From Fallopia convolvulus (taxonomy: Eukaryota; Streptophyta; Magnoliopsida; Caryophyllales; Polygonaceae), in assembly GCA_964016875.1 (NCBI GenBank), contig OZ024726.1, positions 33,097,503 to 33,161,502 on the forward strand: 64,000 bases of DNA. Reading direction: 5' to 3'. Position 1 is the stretch's first letter; every line of letters starts with the position of its first letter. Under the pieces are notes generated by a model. That model searched no databases and was not told the DNA's origin. It saw nothing but the letters and a program-made list of their open reading frames with translations. Made by a program: the position numbers and the translations under genes. Below are positions 1 through 10,455 of the stretch, piece by piece.

Positions 1-113
1 GTTTCCTTTAGCAGGGTGGTTGTTCTAGAACAAAAATGGCAGTACTATAATAATTTATTATTGAAAGAACCCTTAAAACCTTGTAGCAAGGGAATAATAA
101 GTTAATGACATAC

Positions 114-1207
114 GTGTGACCAATCATAAAGCGCACGACAATGCCCTTCTCCTTTTCCAATTTCAGCAGTTTTTCCCCTGAATACACACAAAGCATCCAT
201 CAGGAAAACCATAATACATTTTTAATATATGTTAACAGGCATAGAAAAAGGCCTTAAAACCAAATACCTTGAGGCATCCAAGTCTCCCTGACCGAATCAC
301 GCCTCTTCCTACTGCTAAAAGCAGTATTAATTCCAACAACCATTAGCATTCTCTTCCTAGGCTGCCCATCTGAGGATGGAACAGCGGATTCAGGTGGACC
401 TTCAAGAGAATTCTCATTCTCTAAGGAACTTCTGCTAGCAGACAATTCCATCTCAAGCATGGTAACTGACTTGTCCAATGACCTAACAAAAGCTCCCATA
501 AGAACACACCAAGAAACACTGCTACCATAAAAAGTAAAACTAGAATTCCATCCTACTACTATTTCACATTCATAATATTCTACCAGATATGCAAACTTAA
601 AGGGTCAAGTATATGTAATGAAGCATATGAAAACCTGAAATCGAAGTAGAAATACAATCAACAACAGAATAACAGAAAAGGCTGATCACTCACTTAACGA
701 CTTCATGAGTTCTGTGTACTTCACCCATTACACCTTCCTCATATCCAGGCTTCTACAATACCAATAAAAGTCATTTATCACGCAAGCGTGATCCAGTTTC
801 TGAGTTATTTCAAAATCTTATGATATATTTAAACAAAAAGAGTAAACTCTTTAAAAACCCATGAAAACCAAATTCCTGAACTTTTTTCAAAATTGGGAAA
901 AATATAAGAACAAATTTTACCTTCTTAGAGGGACAGTCCTCTGAGACGATTCCGAGCTCCTGGTTATGCCGATGGATTTTAATTAACGCGCCAATGGAGT
1001 CGGACGGCGACTTTAACCTTCCAATTTCAAAACAAAAAAACTAATTTAAGTATAAAACAAACACATGCTGACAGATTAACTATGGAATCTGAAAAGAAGA
1101 GAGAAAAACCTGTTGGTGAAGACGACGCCGAGGAAGAAAGAAGAGACGCAAAAGGCGAAAACCCATCCAGGGGTGACCTTGACGGTCCTTCGAGTCTTGA
1201 CCATCAT
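114..1207 (-). CDS. Beta-1,3-galactosyltransferase (GT31), 5' part of gene
   Basis: Golgi type II glycosyltransferase expected to add beta-1,3-linked galactose to glycoproteins such as arabinogalactan proteins or N-glycans. Five exons join in frame: 1110-1207, 921-1017, 694-752, 268-482 and 114-177, all with GT-AG junctions, giving 177 codons. The start is a double ATG at 1202-1207. Residues about 1-10 are basic, followed by a hydrophobic signal anchor ending in FTNR (about 11-33), a family trait. Exon 3 encodes VMGEVHRTHEVVK and exon 4 SLDKSVTMLEMELSASR, the DUF4094 stem. Late exon 4 and exon 5 give the start of the catalytic domain (MVVGINTAFSSRKRRDSVRETW, then GIVVRFMIGH). The catalytic DxD region lies beyond the left edge. 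Family members are usually near 400 residues, so just under half is present. No disruption is seen. Which paralogue this is cannot be said. Confidence 0.9.
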
Positions 1208-1667
1208 TCGGCAACGAGAAAGAGGGGAATCGAGCTCGATCGGCTTCAATGGAGACGATTTTGGTGGGTCTGATTTGGCGTTTGTTCAGAGAAGAGGAAT
1301 AACTGAAATAAGAAGCGGGGATAGAAGCTTCCATGGAAGGAGGAGGGAAACGACGTGCCAAACAATTAGGCAGAGAGTTGCGGTATCTTCCTTCCATAGT
1401 TCGAAATTTCCAATCGTCGTTGTGGAGAGTTGGTGTTTTCAAACTCTTTGCCCGCGTTCAACGGGGCTGCTTTTCTTCTCTTCCACATCCCACCAAGTTC
1501 ACATGAACTCGTTTTTCTTTTTTGACCTGCAAAATTGACCCAAACTATCTCCGAGTCTTTGACTACGAAAATTCTACAAGCTAGCCTGATATTCGATCAG
1601 GTTTTTTTAATACTAGTTTCTGGGGAGTGCGCAAGAAAAGGGGAAGTACAATTTTAGTGAATATGAT

Positions 1668-2090
1668 TCGAGCACGTTTTTCGAAGAATATATATTTTTT
1701 ACGGTCTACCCGAGATTACTTAAGAGCTAAGCAACACCGACACGAATTTCGAGGAACATTAAAATAACAATTCGAGCAAGAATATATATTTTTTACGGTC
1801 TACCCGAGATTACTTAAGAGCTAAGCAACACCGACACGAATTTCGAGGAACATTAAAATAACAATTCGAGCACGCTTTTCCAAGAATATATATTTTTCAC
1901 GGTCTCCCCGAGTTTACTTAAGAGCTAAGCAACACCGACACGAATTTCGAGGAACATTAAAATATCAGTTCGAGCACGATTTTCGAAGAATATATATTTT
2001 TTGCGGTCTACCCGGGATTACTTAAGAGCTAAGCAACACCGACACGAATTTCGAGGAACATTAAAATAACAATTCGAGCACGCTTTTAAA
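1668..2090. repeat. Minisatellite, about four units of 94-104 bp
   Basis: The anchor TTACTTAAGAGCTAAGCAAC recurs with unit starts near 1711, 1805, 1909 and 2013, that is 94, 104 and 104 bp apart. Each unit also carries AACACCGACACGAATTTCGA and AATTCGAGCACG. The second unit lacks about 10 bp after its TTCGAGCA. It lies upstream of the GT31 gene start. No coding potential was seen. Confidence 0.85.
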
Positions 2091-2091
2091 A

Positions 2092-2365
2092 GTAACGGCT
2101 GAGATTTCAAAATCAACGTTCTTTTAAAGAATAATAGAATAATAGAAAAATTAACGGCTCAGATAAGGGACTTGTAAATTAACGGCTGAGATTTCATATT
2201 CTACGTTCTTTTATAGAATAATAGATTTTCTTATAAAGGCAAGAATTTCCCGCGGGTTCATTTTAATATTTAATTTTTGTAAAGTTTAAAATATTTTTTT
2301 ATAATAAACGAGGTCTTAATATGTAATTAAAGTTTAAAATATTTTTTTATAATAAACGGGGTCTC
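2092..2365. repeat. Diverged short direct repeats between the GT31 and PPR genes
   Basis: Two pairs of direct repeats lie side by side. TAACGGCTGAGATTTC followed by an ACGTTCTTTT block occurs at about 2092-2140 and 2180-2225, with a third partial TTAACGGCTCAGA between them. AAAGTTTAAAATATTTTTTT plus ATAATAAACG occurs at about 2280-2312 and 2331-2362. The AT-rich stretch from here to 3075 shows no supported gene. Confidence 0.6.
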
Positions 2366-2829
2366 GTTAACAATACAATAGTTGACGGGATTCTCCGTCC
2401 CATTTTCCACGAAATTAGACGGGGATAGAAACATAATAGTATGTCGGGAATGCATTCCCACACCCTGCCCCCATAATAGTATGTCATGGCTCTCTATGCA
2501 AGATGACAACTTAACGAGTTGGACTTTGGATGTAATAAGATCGACGGTAGATGAGATATAATTATAATGGATTACCTCATTGGATTGATATTTATTTGAA
2601 AGGATTAACTTCTTATACAACTAAACCACTTCTATTTTATATTCCATAGAGAGCCATGACTCATTGGATTGATATCTATGCATGTTCTCAAATCTCAATG
2701 CTTAATAACCCGATCCAATTGGACATGTTATGGTATTTTATTGGTAAGACGGACATGAATCTCTCTACTTCCATTATTATGTAAGTTGGGTTCCACAACC
2801 CAACAATTGTCACCTTACACGTAAACCAT

Positions 2830-2853
2830 GTTGTTGTTGTTGTTGTTGTTGTT
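2830..2853. repeat. (GTT)8 microsatellite
   Basis: Eight uninterrupted GTT units in the 3' flank of the PPR gene. Confidence 0.95.
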
Positions 2854-3075
2854 AATGAACCGATATCATAATGATTACATGCCACGGATTTTGGCTCAAG
2901 GAAAAACTTTTCAACCCTATAGTTAGAGAAATGTTGAGAAACATCCAGAACGTTCGCCCCATTCAAGCCCCTACTGGCCTACTCGAATCAAAATACCTCA
3001 TACACATCTACCAAATTACAGCTCTTATAGTATTAGCATGTAACGATGTACACATTGCGCCCCATTCCATTATGT

Positions 3076-6000
3076 TCACAAATATTTACATAATTCAGAT
3101 GAAGATAAAACTCCCCACTTATCGCGACAACTGCAAACTCCCTCCTTCATATGGTGAAACAATCCCGCATCCTTTACAAAAATGTCCCTTCCTATGATCT
3201 TGGTCAAGAGCTTTGCACACGTGTGGCAGTCGATGCACATCCGAATGTTCTTTGAGACGCGAATTGTCTGGGAACCACTCAAAGAGATGATCCCGCAGCA
3301 TATGGCAAGCTTCTCTGTATGCAAACATGACAACTGGTTTGCATCTCCATTTGTGCCAAATACAGGATCCAGAGGTGCACACCCAACAAGCTTCATTTCG
3401 CCAGCCAATTTATCCCATGTATCCATAACATCCTCCAACATAGGAGTCGAATACGAACTTCCTCCTTGGAAGATCTTAATATCTCCACCAATGTCTAGGG
3501 AGCTGCACTCTTTCAAACCTGACAACTCAAGGGTCTCCATCACGGCTCTTAAACTCTCAGCAGAATCCCACAAACCGACTGAATTATAGATGTTAGATAG
3601 AAGAATGTAATTGGAGGCGTTTTCTGGTTCGAGTTCAAAGAGTGCTTTTGCAGCGCGTTCTCCTATTTCTGGATTCGAATGGACTCTACACGATTTCAAA
3701 AGAGCAGCCCATGTACAAGCATCTGGCTCGTAAGGCATCTTCCTAATGAACTCCAGAGCTTCGTCAACCAATCCTGAACCTGCCATAACAGAGACCATAC
3801 ATGTATAATGCTCCAAACCCGGGACCAGTCCATACTTTCTACTCATTGAATCAAAATACTTCCATGCTTCCTCTGACAGGCCATCACGGGCACAAGCTGA
3901 GAGAAGAGCAATGAATGTCACGCCATCTGGGAAAACGCCTGAAGTTTCCATTCGTTCAAACAAGGCAATACAATTCCTGGCCATTCCATAAGCTGCAAAA
4001 GATGAAATCATGGAATTCCATATTGCAGCATCTTTGCTAGTTTCTGAATCAAAGATCATTTCGGCTTCTGAAAGGCTTCCACATTTAGCATACATGTCTA
4101 TTAGAGTGCATACAAACTTATCCTTGATACCAAAAAAAGCATTTTTGATAACAAAACCGTGAAGAACTCTTCCAAAGCTTAGAGCCGCCATGTCTCCAGA
4201 GGCTCGTATGAGGATCAATAAGGTGACTTCACTCGGTTCGATTTCATCTCCCAGCATTCTTTTTAACAGAACGAAAGCTTCGTATGGTTGCCTATTAGTG
4301 ACACAAGCAGACATCAGAATATTCCATGAGACCGTGTTTCTGGTCTTCATTCTCCAGAATACCTCCTTCGCAGCATTCTTGTCATGACATTTTGTGTACA
4401 TATCGACCAATGCACTCGAAACATAAATATTAGACTCGAGATTATTTCTAAGGACATAGGCATGAATTTCCTTTCCCTGAAGCAAAAGTTCTAGATCACT
4501 GCAAGCTGCAAGAGCACCAGTAATGGTGACATGATTTGGTTTAATTGGTACCTTAATAAGTTGATCGAAGCGACCAGTAGAAGGAGATTGCATAGCTTGG
4601 AACAAACTCAAAGCTTCTTGACTCATCCCAAACTGCTGAAAACCAGAAATTAAGATGTTGAATGTGACAACAGTTGGCTGCAAACCGGCATTGATCATGT
4701 CATTTAGCAGCTCATAGGCCTCATTCTTCTTCCCATCCCTAACATGAAGTCCAACTAATGTGTTATAAGTGATTTCGTCAGGTCTTATACCACTATTTTG
4801 CAATGACCCAAACATTTCCATAGCTACACTTGATTTCCCTTCACTTACATAGGCAGCAATCATCTCATTCCATACAGCAGCGTTCCTTTGATTCATTCGT
4901 GCAAAAACCTTTTCAGCCTGATCAATAGATCCACATTTTGTGTACATGTTAATTAATGAACTTGCCACACGAATATTCCCACAGAACTCAAGTTTAAATG
5001 CATATCCATGAACTGACATCCCTAGTTTTAAGTCCTTCAAACTGGAACACGCGGATAGCACATTTACAACTGTGACAGCGTTTGTAGTATTGCAAGTCCT
5101 CAACACCTTACAGAACAAATCCATAGCAGACTCGTAACATTTGCTTTCAACACAGCCAGAAATTATTCCGTTATAAGTGTTAACATTAGCATTAACCCCT
5201 GTTTCTTCCATCTTTTGCAAGTATTCTAGAGCAGATTCTATCTCCCCATTCCGGGCTAGACCGGACAGAAAAGCACTCCAAGAAATCAAATCGGCCTCCA
5301 ATCCGTCTGACTGCATTGCCCAAAATGTATCAGATCCTTCTTTCGGAAACCCATTGTTAAAATAAGCTACGACAAGTGAAGTCCATGAAACTACATCTCT
5401 TCCATTCATGCTATCAAAAACACTCCTGGCGTATCTCAAATTTCTGCAATTTGCATAGAAATCAATGAGAGCATTACCAACAACCACATCTTGGCAGAAG
5501 CCCCTCCTAATTCCATACCCATGAATCATTCTCCCAGTTCTCACCATCTCAAGTGCTGAACATGCTTTCAAAATGGTTGGTACAAGATACTTGTCAGGAA
5601 AAGACCCATCAACAATCATACTTGCAAACTCAGAAAATAGATCAATCCACCTCTCTGACCTACAATAAGAAACCATTAATGCAGCATAAGATGCTGTGAC
5701 TCTCTCAGGAATTTCATCAAACACCTTCCGTGCATCGTCCAACGATTCATCATTCTTCAAATATGCTTTCACCAGCTTATGTCCAACAACGTCGTCAGCT
5801 CCCACCGCACCCACCTTCACCAAACGAGCATGAACCTGTCGACACTCGTAAACACTAATACTAGCTTTTCTTCCGATGCAGTTTAAAAGATAAAAGGGTT
5901 CACTAATATCACACTCACCCCGCACAAATAGCTTAAAACCAAAGCTACGAAAATCCTGGGATTTCCTTGGTAATCGAGATTGCGGTGGAGTTGGGCAATT

Positions 6001-6153
6001 AGGGTGCTCACGGTCCCTCAAACCAATCTTTTGGGCGGTTGCAAATTCAAATTTGACAATTGAAGGTTGGAGATGATTGGGTTTGGAGGGAGAGGTGCCA
6101 AGAAAACAAGTGTAGTGAATTGGGCAGTAAGGAAATACGCCATTAATGGCCAT
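3076..6153 (-). CDS. Pentatricopeptide repeat protein, PLS-DYW class
   Basis: Intronless 1025-codon reading frame. The family binds organelle RNA through helical PPR repeats and uses a C-terminal DYW cytidine-deaminase domain for site-specific C-to-U editing in mitochondria or plastids. A basic N-terminus without repeats (about residues 1-70) fits an organelle transit peptide. Many PPR motifs follow from about residue 95, for example VVSWTSLVVAYFNNG, LINMYTKCGSIDQAEKVFARM and VTFNILISGFQQFG. Some P-like 35-residue repeats sit among the L and S types. E and E+ regions precede the DYW domain. The deaminase signature is visible: H945 and E947 in HTEKLA, C973 and C976 in CIDCH, HH at 1000-1001 and CSC at 1007-1009. 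The domain ends in DKW rather than DYW and is followed by 12 extra residues. The frame is undamaged, so it is probably functional. Editing target unknown. Confidence 0.93.
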   Translation of the reverse strand: MAINGVFPYCPIHYTCFLGTSPSKPNHLQPSIVKFEFATAQKIGLRDREHPNCPTPPQSRLPRKSQDFRSFGFKLFVRGECDISEPFYLLNCIGRKASISVYECRQVHARLVKVGAVGADDVVGHKLVKAYLKNDESLDDARKVFDEIPERVTASYAALMVSYCRSERWIDLFSEFASMIVDGSFPDKYLVPTILKACSALEMVRTGRMIHGYGIRRGFCQDVVVGNALIDFYANCRNLRYARSVFDSMNGRDVVSWTSLVVAYFNNGFPKEGSDTFWAMQSDGLEADLISWSAFLSGLARNGEIESALEYLQKMEETGVNANVNTYNGIISGCVESKCYESAMDLFCKVLRTCNTTNAVTVVNVLSACSSLKDLKLGMSVHGYAFKLEFCGNIRVASSLINMYTKCGSIDQAEKVFARMNQRNAAVWNEMIAAYVSEGKSSVAMEMFGSLQNSGIRPDEITYNTLVGLHVRDGKKNEAYELLNDMINAGLQPTVVTFNILISGFQQFGMSQEALSLFQAMQSPSTGRFDQLIKVPIKPNHVTITGALAACSDLELLLQGKEIHAYVLRNNLESNIYVSSALVDMYTKCHDKNAAKEVFWRMKTRNTVSWNILMSACVTNRQPYEAFVLLKRMLGDEIEPSEVTLLILIRASGDMAALSFGRVLHGFVIKNAFFGIKDKFVCTLIDMYAKCGSLSEAEMIFDSETSKDAAIWNSMISSFAAYGMARNCIALFERMETSGVFPDGVTFIALLSACARDGLSEEAWKYFDSMSRKYGLVPGLEHYTCMVSVMAGSGLVDEALEFIRKMPYEPDACTWAALLKSCRVHSNPEIGERAAKALFELEPENASNYILLSNIYNSVGLWDSAESLRAVMETLELSGLKECSSLDIGGDIKIFQGGSSYSTPMLEDVMDTWDKLAGEMKLVGCAPLDPVFGTNGDANQLSCLHTEKLAICCGIISLSGSQTIRVSKNIRMCIDCHTCAKLLTKIIGRDIFVKDAGLFHHMKEGVCSCRDKWGVLSSSELCKYL

Positions 6154-6579
6154 TGTTCATAAAATTGCTAGAATCCGGATAGCAATGTCATGGAAAGAGG
6201 AGGTGAGAAAGAGAGCTGAATCCAAAGCAAGTGTCCAAAAGCGTTTTGGTGATAGCAGAGGATTAACCGTCGCCTCCGTAGTGCTATTCTCCTTCACAGG
6301 TTTTTATTAGTATAAAGTATCACATATAAATACCGGGTACACTTCTCTGTATTACACACAGAATTATCAATACAACTTTACAACAAAATTTCCCGCTCTA
6401 TCTCAGACCTTCTTCCAATTTCTCTTACTCAATCGATCGATTGCATCACGATTCTCTGGCAATACGACAGTTTTTGTATACGTTGTTCATCTTCTCTCAA
6501 TCTCTCCTACGCTTCTAAATGACTCAAAATAATCCCAAAGTATTAACTTTCAACCAAAAATAATCCGAAATTTGAAAAT

Positions 6580-7328
6580 CACCACCAGCGATACAAACAA
6601 TGTTATCAGAATCCCGATCCGATTCTACGATTCTAGCGATCCTACGATCCATAACACGCAAAACGATCCACGATCCCAAGTAAAATCTTATTGGAGTAGG
6701 ATCTTAAATGATTTAGAATAAAATCTCGACCCGATCTCGAATTTACATACGATTTTAACGATCCTATAAACGATTCTAACGATCCTACAAATGATTCTAA
6801 CGATCCTATAAAAATGACAATTTTTCCTATATATTATTTATAATTTTACGATTAACGTATCATTTCCATTAAAATAGTTGACTAGTCCATCCTACAACAT
6901 TTTTAATAATCAAATTAATAAGGTTTATCATTTTCTTACTTCATATATAACAAAATATACAATCTATTAGGTTATTCTTGAATACTTTTAGTTATAATGT
7001 AGGATCTTACGATTCATCGATCCGATCTTACGATCCGATCCAAAAGACCCCTAACGATCCAACCTAGAATCCCGATCCTGATAACTATGGATACAAACTA
7101 TCGCAATATTATTATATTAACTAAAAAGGATTCGAACTCATTTTCCGACGAGTTTTCTGGAGGAATCAATGATGTAGCGATCGAAAATCTGACATAACAA
7201 CTTAATATTTTACGCTTGTTTAAAATATATCTGATCACCACATCATTGATTCCTCTGAAAAACTCGTCGGAAAATGTGTTCGGATCGTTTTTTGTTAATA
7301 TTGCAATAGTTCGTATCGTTGCTGGTGA
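6580..7328. repeat. Foldback inverted repeat, left arm split by a hAT MITE
   Basis: The left arm (about 6580-6597 plus 7098-7175) is complementary to the right arm (about 7239-7328). Paired blocks include CATTTTCCGACGAGTTTT, GGAATCAATGATGT, CGCAATATTA or its variant, and ACCAGC with GATAC. With the 492-bp insertion removed the arms are about 90 bp with a loop near 63 bp. It looks like a MULE- or foldback-type MITE. The outer right end is not clear because the right arm runs straight into hAT coding sequence. Confidence 0.7.
6598..7089. mobile_element. Non-autonomous hAT element (MITE), 492 bp
   Basis: Begins CAATGTTATCAGAATC and ends with the complement of CATAGTTATCAGGATC, a terminal inverted repeat matching at most of its first 16 positions. 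A perfect 8-bp target duplication GATACAAA flanks it (6590-6597 and 7090-7097), the hAT length. The interior is full of GATCCTACGATCC-like subterminal repeats. The same repeats occur at 9808-9890, so it is probably a deletion derivative of the same hAT family. No coding capacity. Confidence 0.9.
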
Positions 7329-7369
7329 AAGAAGTATCTAATGTGAAGAACCACCAAGTTATCATGAAG

Positions 7370-9143
7370 TTCGAGAGAAAGAAGTATCTAATGTGAAGAA
7401 CTTTCTTGAAGAGCATAAAGAGCAATGGAAAAAAACAGGTTGCACCATAATGTTTGATGGATGGACTGATATAAAAAGGTGCACCTTAAATAATTTCATG
7501 GTGAATAGCCCTAAGGGAATTGTTTTCTTGAATTCAATTGACACATCTGACATCTAAAAAACTACACAAAAAGTGTTAGAGATGTTGGATGACGTTGTGG
7601 AGAAGGTCGGAGAAGAGAATGTTGTATAAGTAGTGACTAATAATGCTGCAAACTACAAAGCAGCAGGAGAAAAGCTGACGGAGAAAAGAAAAAAGTTGTT
7701 TTGGACGTTGTGTGCTCCGCATTGCATTGATTTGATACTTGAGGACTTTGATAAGAAGCTCAAGGTTCATAGTGAAATGATTTCAAAGGCAAAAAAGGTA
7801 ACCATATTCATATATTCTAGAACACTGGTGCATACTATGTTAAGAGAGTTTACAAAAGGAAGGGAGTTGATTAGACCCAGTGCAACAAGATTTGCTACTT
7901 CATACTTGACCTTGAGGTCTCTTAAGGAGCAAAAAGGTCCATTGCTAGCTATGTTTGCATCAGATAAGTGGATGTCAATTAGATTTTCTTCAATGGTTGA
8001 AGGCATAAAGGTTGAAAAGATTGCCTTGGATACTAGTGGATTTTGGCATGATGTGACTACTTGTTTGAAAGCAACTCTTCCTCTTGTTAAAGTCCTTCGA
8101 CTGGTAGATTCTGATGATACTCCTACGATGGGATTCATTTATAATGCTATGGAACAAGCAAAGAATCAAATCAAAGAAAATTTCAACAATATTGAAAGAT
8201 AGTAAGTTAATTGTTTATTTTTATATCTTGGCTTGATTTATCTTAAGGTTGATCGTATTATTAATTTTGTAATACTTGTTTTGGCAGTTATAAACCTGTG
8301 GTAGATATAATTGATGAGCGCTGGGAATCTCAATTACGTCGACCGTTATATGCAGCTGCCTACTACCTCAATCCATATTTCCATTATAATTCAGATTTTA
8401 TGTCTACTGCAGAAATTAAGATTGGGTTGTACAATTGCTTGCAAAGAATGTTGGCAAAATTTGATCGACAAATGGAAGATTTTAAAAATGCACGGGGACT
8501 TTTTGGATTGCCTTCTGTTGTGATCAATAGAACTATGAAATCTCCAGGTCAGGTTCCTAATCATTTTCTACTTGAATATTAATGTTATTTATCATTATAG
8601 TCAATAAACTATCTTAAACTCTACCATTTTTGTATGTAGTTGAGTGGTGGGATTCTTATGGGGATGAATGTCCTGAGTTAAAACAATTTTCCATTAGGAT
8701 TTTAAGTTTGACTTGTAGTTCGATCTTTTGGTTGTGAACGGAATTGGAGTGCATTTGAGCAGGTTAGTCATACTAAGTTACTAACTAGTTATGTTAATTC
8801 ATATATTTTTATCACCTCTAAATTACTTAATGTGATTATTTTATACATTGGAATTGTTTATGTTTTTAGGTCCATACAAAGAAGAGAAATCGTTTGCATC
8901 AAAAAAAAGATGAATGATTTGGTGTTTGTAATGTATTACTTAAGATTGAAAAGTAAACAAAAACAAAAAGGTGCAACTGAGATGCAACAACAATCTTTGG
9001 ATGACATACCCTCAGGTGATGAATGGATAACTGAGGTTGAAGAACCTCATCTTCCCACAAATGATAATTGGTTAAACGTTCTTTATGCAACATCACAAGA
9101 TGAGGATGAAGTTGTGGATGCAATGAGATGTATGTATATTTGA
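7370..9143 (+). pseudogene. hAT-family transposase (DUF659 type), decayed
   Basis: Transposase of the plant hAT superfamily, which cuts and pastes DNA and makes 8-bp duplications. Readable in order: FDGWTD near 7454, NNAANYKAAGEKL at 7640, CAPHCIDLIL, then RPSATRFATSYLTL near 7878. An intron (about 8202-8287) leads into YKPVVDIIDERWESQL, followed by WWDSYGDECPELK near 8642 and the C-terminal dimerisation motif SFGCERNWSAFEQ near 8725, then VHTKKRNRL at 8870. In-frame stops interrupt it near 7556 (SDI*KTT) and 7629 (VV*VVTNN). The N-terminal BED zinc finger and the left terminus are missing. A 25-bp block GAAAGAAGTATCTAATGTG... is repeated at 7328 and 7375, just where the foldback arm joins. 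Dead copy. Confidence 0.85.
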
Positions 9144-9400
9144 ATTTCGATAGTCATTATCATTAATTTGTCATGTTCTATTCTCATATTTTATCATCTT
9201 CTTTTCTAAGCTATGAAATTTTTATTCATATGAAACAAGTGATGATGGTGTTGCAAATATTAGAACTACTAATTTGTTAATTAGTGAAGATGACATGGGA
9301 AGTGATACCAATGACTCTCCTGATTATGATAATTGAGGATTGACGTTACTAATTCTTCTAGTTCATTTTGTTGTGACCTGGGTATTCTTGCTTTTGCACT

Positions 9401-9438
<38 letters not shown>

Positions 9439-9902
9439 TTTGATGAGCCCTTTTAAGTCAAATGATTAGGATTGTATCTTTTGGGGGAGAAGTTAATGTG
9501 AACTTTGATCTTTTTGCTTGATTCTAGAAGGGGTCATTTGGTTGCATGGCTAATATCCAAGAACACTTTTGTAAAGGTCATCTTTACACTTTTGTAAAGT
9601 TTATTTCCATGTATTTATATACAATATGATAGTATTAGTTATTGCTTGACTTCATTTGTGATATGATCTTGTTATGTATCGATTGATCATCTATAACCAT
9701 GTAATACAAAGAGATAAGTGGCTAATATGCATGTTTTTGATGATTTTATTTCATATTTGAATGATATATAACATATTGAAGTTAGTATATTTATAATTTT
9801 ATTAATTTAGTAGGATCTTACGATCCTAGCGATTCGATCCTACGATCCGATTCTACTACCCCTTTACAATCCGATCCAAGAATCACCATCCTAACAACAT
9901 TG
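9144..9902. mobile_element. 3' region and right terminus of the hAT element
   Basis: After the transposase end there is AT-rich sequence and then GATCCTACGATCC-type subterminal repeats at 9808-9880. The end reads as the complement of CAATGTTGTTAGGATGGTG, which matches the terminal inverted repeat of the MITE at 6598. The 8 bp that follow (CTTGTAAG) have no partner upstream of the transposase remnant. The original left end has therefore been lost or displaced. Confidence 0.65.
9404..9435. repeat. (AT)n microsatellite
   Basis: About 16 uninterrupted AT dinucleotides within the hAT 3' region. Confidence 0.95.
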
Positions 9903-10097
9903 CTTGTAAGGATACTACACATAATAATAGATTTTAGTAAAAAAAACTGAAAGAGGAAACAAACCTCAAGAATCCCTACATCTTTGCAACTCACTAATTT
10001 CCTTGAGGCTGAACAAAAAGATCTTCACCTACCTATCCCTTGTATTTACCAATTCACACAGATTTTACTTTATAGATTTTTTTTGGTGCATTGGATA

Positions 10098-10455
10098 AAG
10101 AGGAAGAGCAAAAAGTGTAGGAAGAAAGAACCACAAACTTTTATGATATGCTAGAAGAATGCCACTATTTCAGAGCACCTAGAACATCCTTAAACACTAC
10201 TCCTTCAGTTCAATATTTTGGTACCCCGTTTTCCATATATGCCCCCTGCATAATAAGATTTCAAGAAGTAGATTGGTCAAGAATTGTTTTCATAGGTAAA
10301 CACAAGTATTTCAGTCTTCTTCTTCAACTTACTTGGAGCCCTTTCAATGTAGTGATTTTCCTATCAACTTTAATCATAGCATTAGCATTAGCAATCAAGG
10401 CAACAATAGCGTTTTCCTTCCCTTCCCTTTCATGAGGAACTGGAACATCCTCAAT
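10098..10455 (-). pseudogene. Enolase-phosphatase E1 (methionine salvage, DEP1-type) fragment
   Basis: Intact genes of this type make the bifunctional methylthioribulose-1-phosphate dehydratase and enolase-phosphatase of methionine salvage. Exon 10333-10455 is bounded by GCAG and GTAAGT and is exactly 41 codons. It contains EGKENAIVALIANANAMIKV followed by DRKITTLKGLQ, close to the family pattern ANVEAMIKADRKITALKQLQ. The next exon (about 10098-10245) starts GHIWKTGYQNIELK and continues with FKDVLGALK and WHS. It has an extra G at the acceptor, a missing G in ELKGVV and an in-frame TAG before WHS. No HAD-phosphatase catalytic part is present. It is a gene fragment rather than a functional gene. 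Confidence 0.75.

Noticed and set aside
6598..9902. A single 3.3-kb autonomous hAT element from the first to the last terminal repeat
   Set aside because: The internal end at 7089 has its own terminal repeat and the GATACAAA duplication matches 6590-6597, so 6598-7089 is a separate element; the flank at 9903 does not match.
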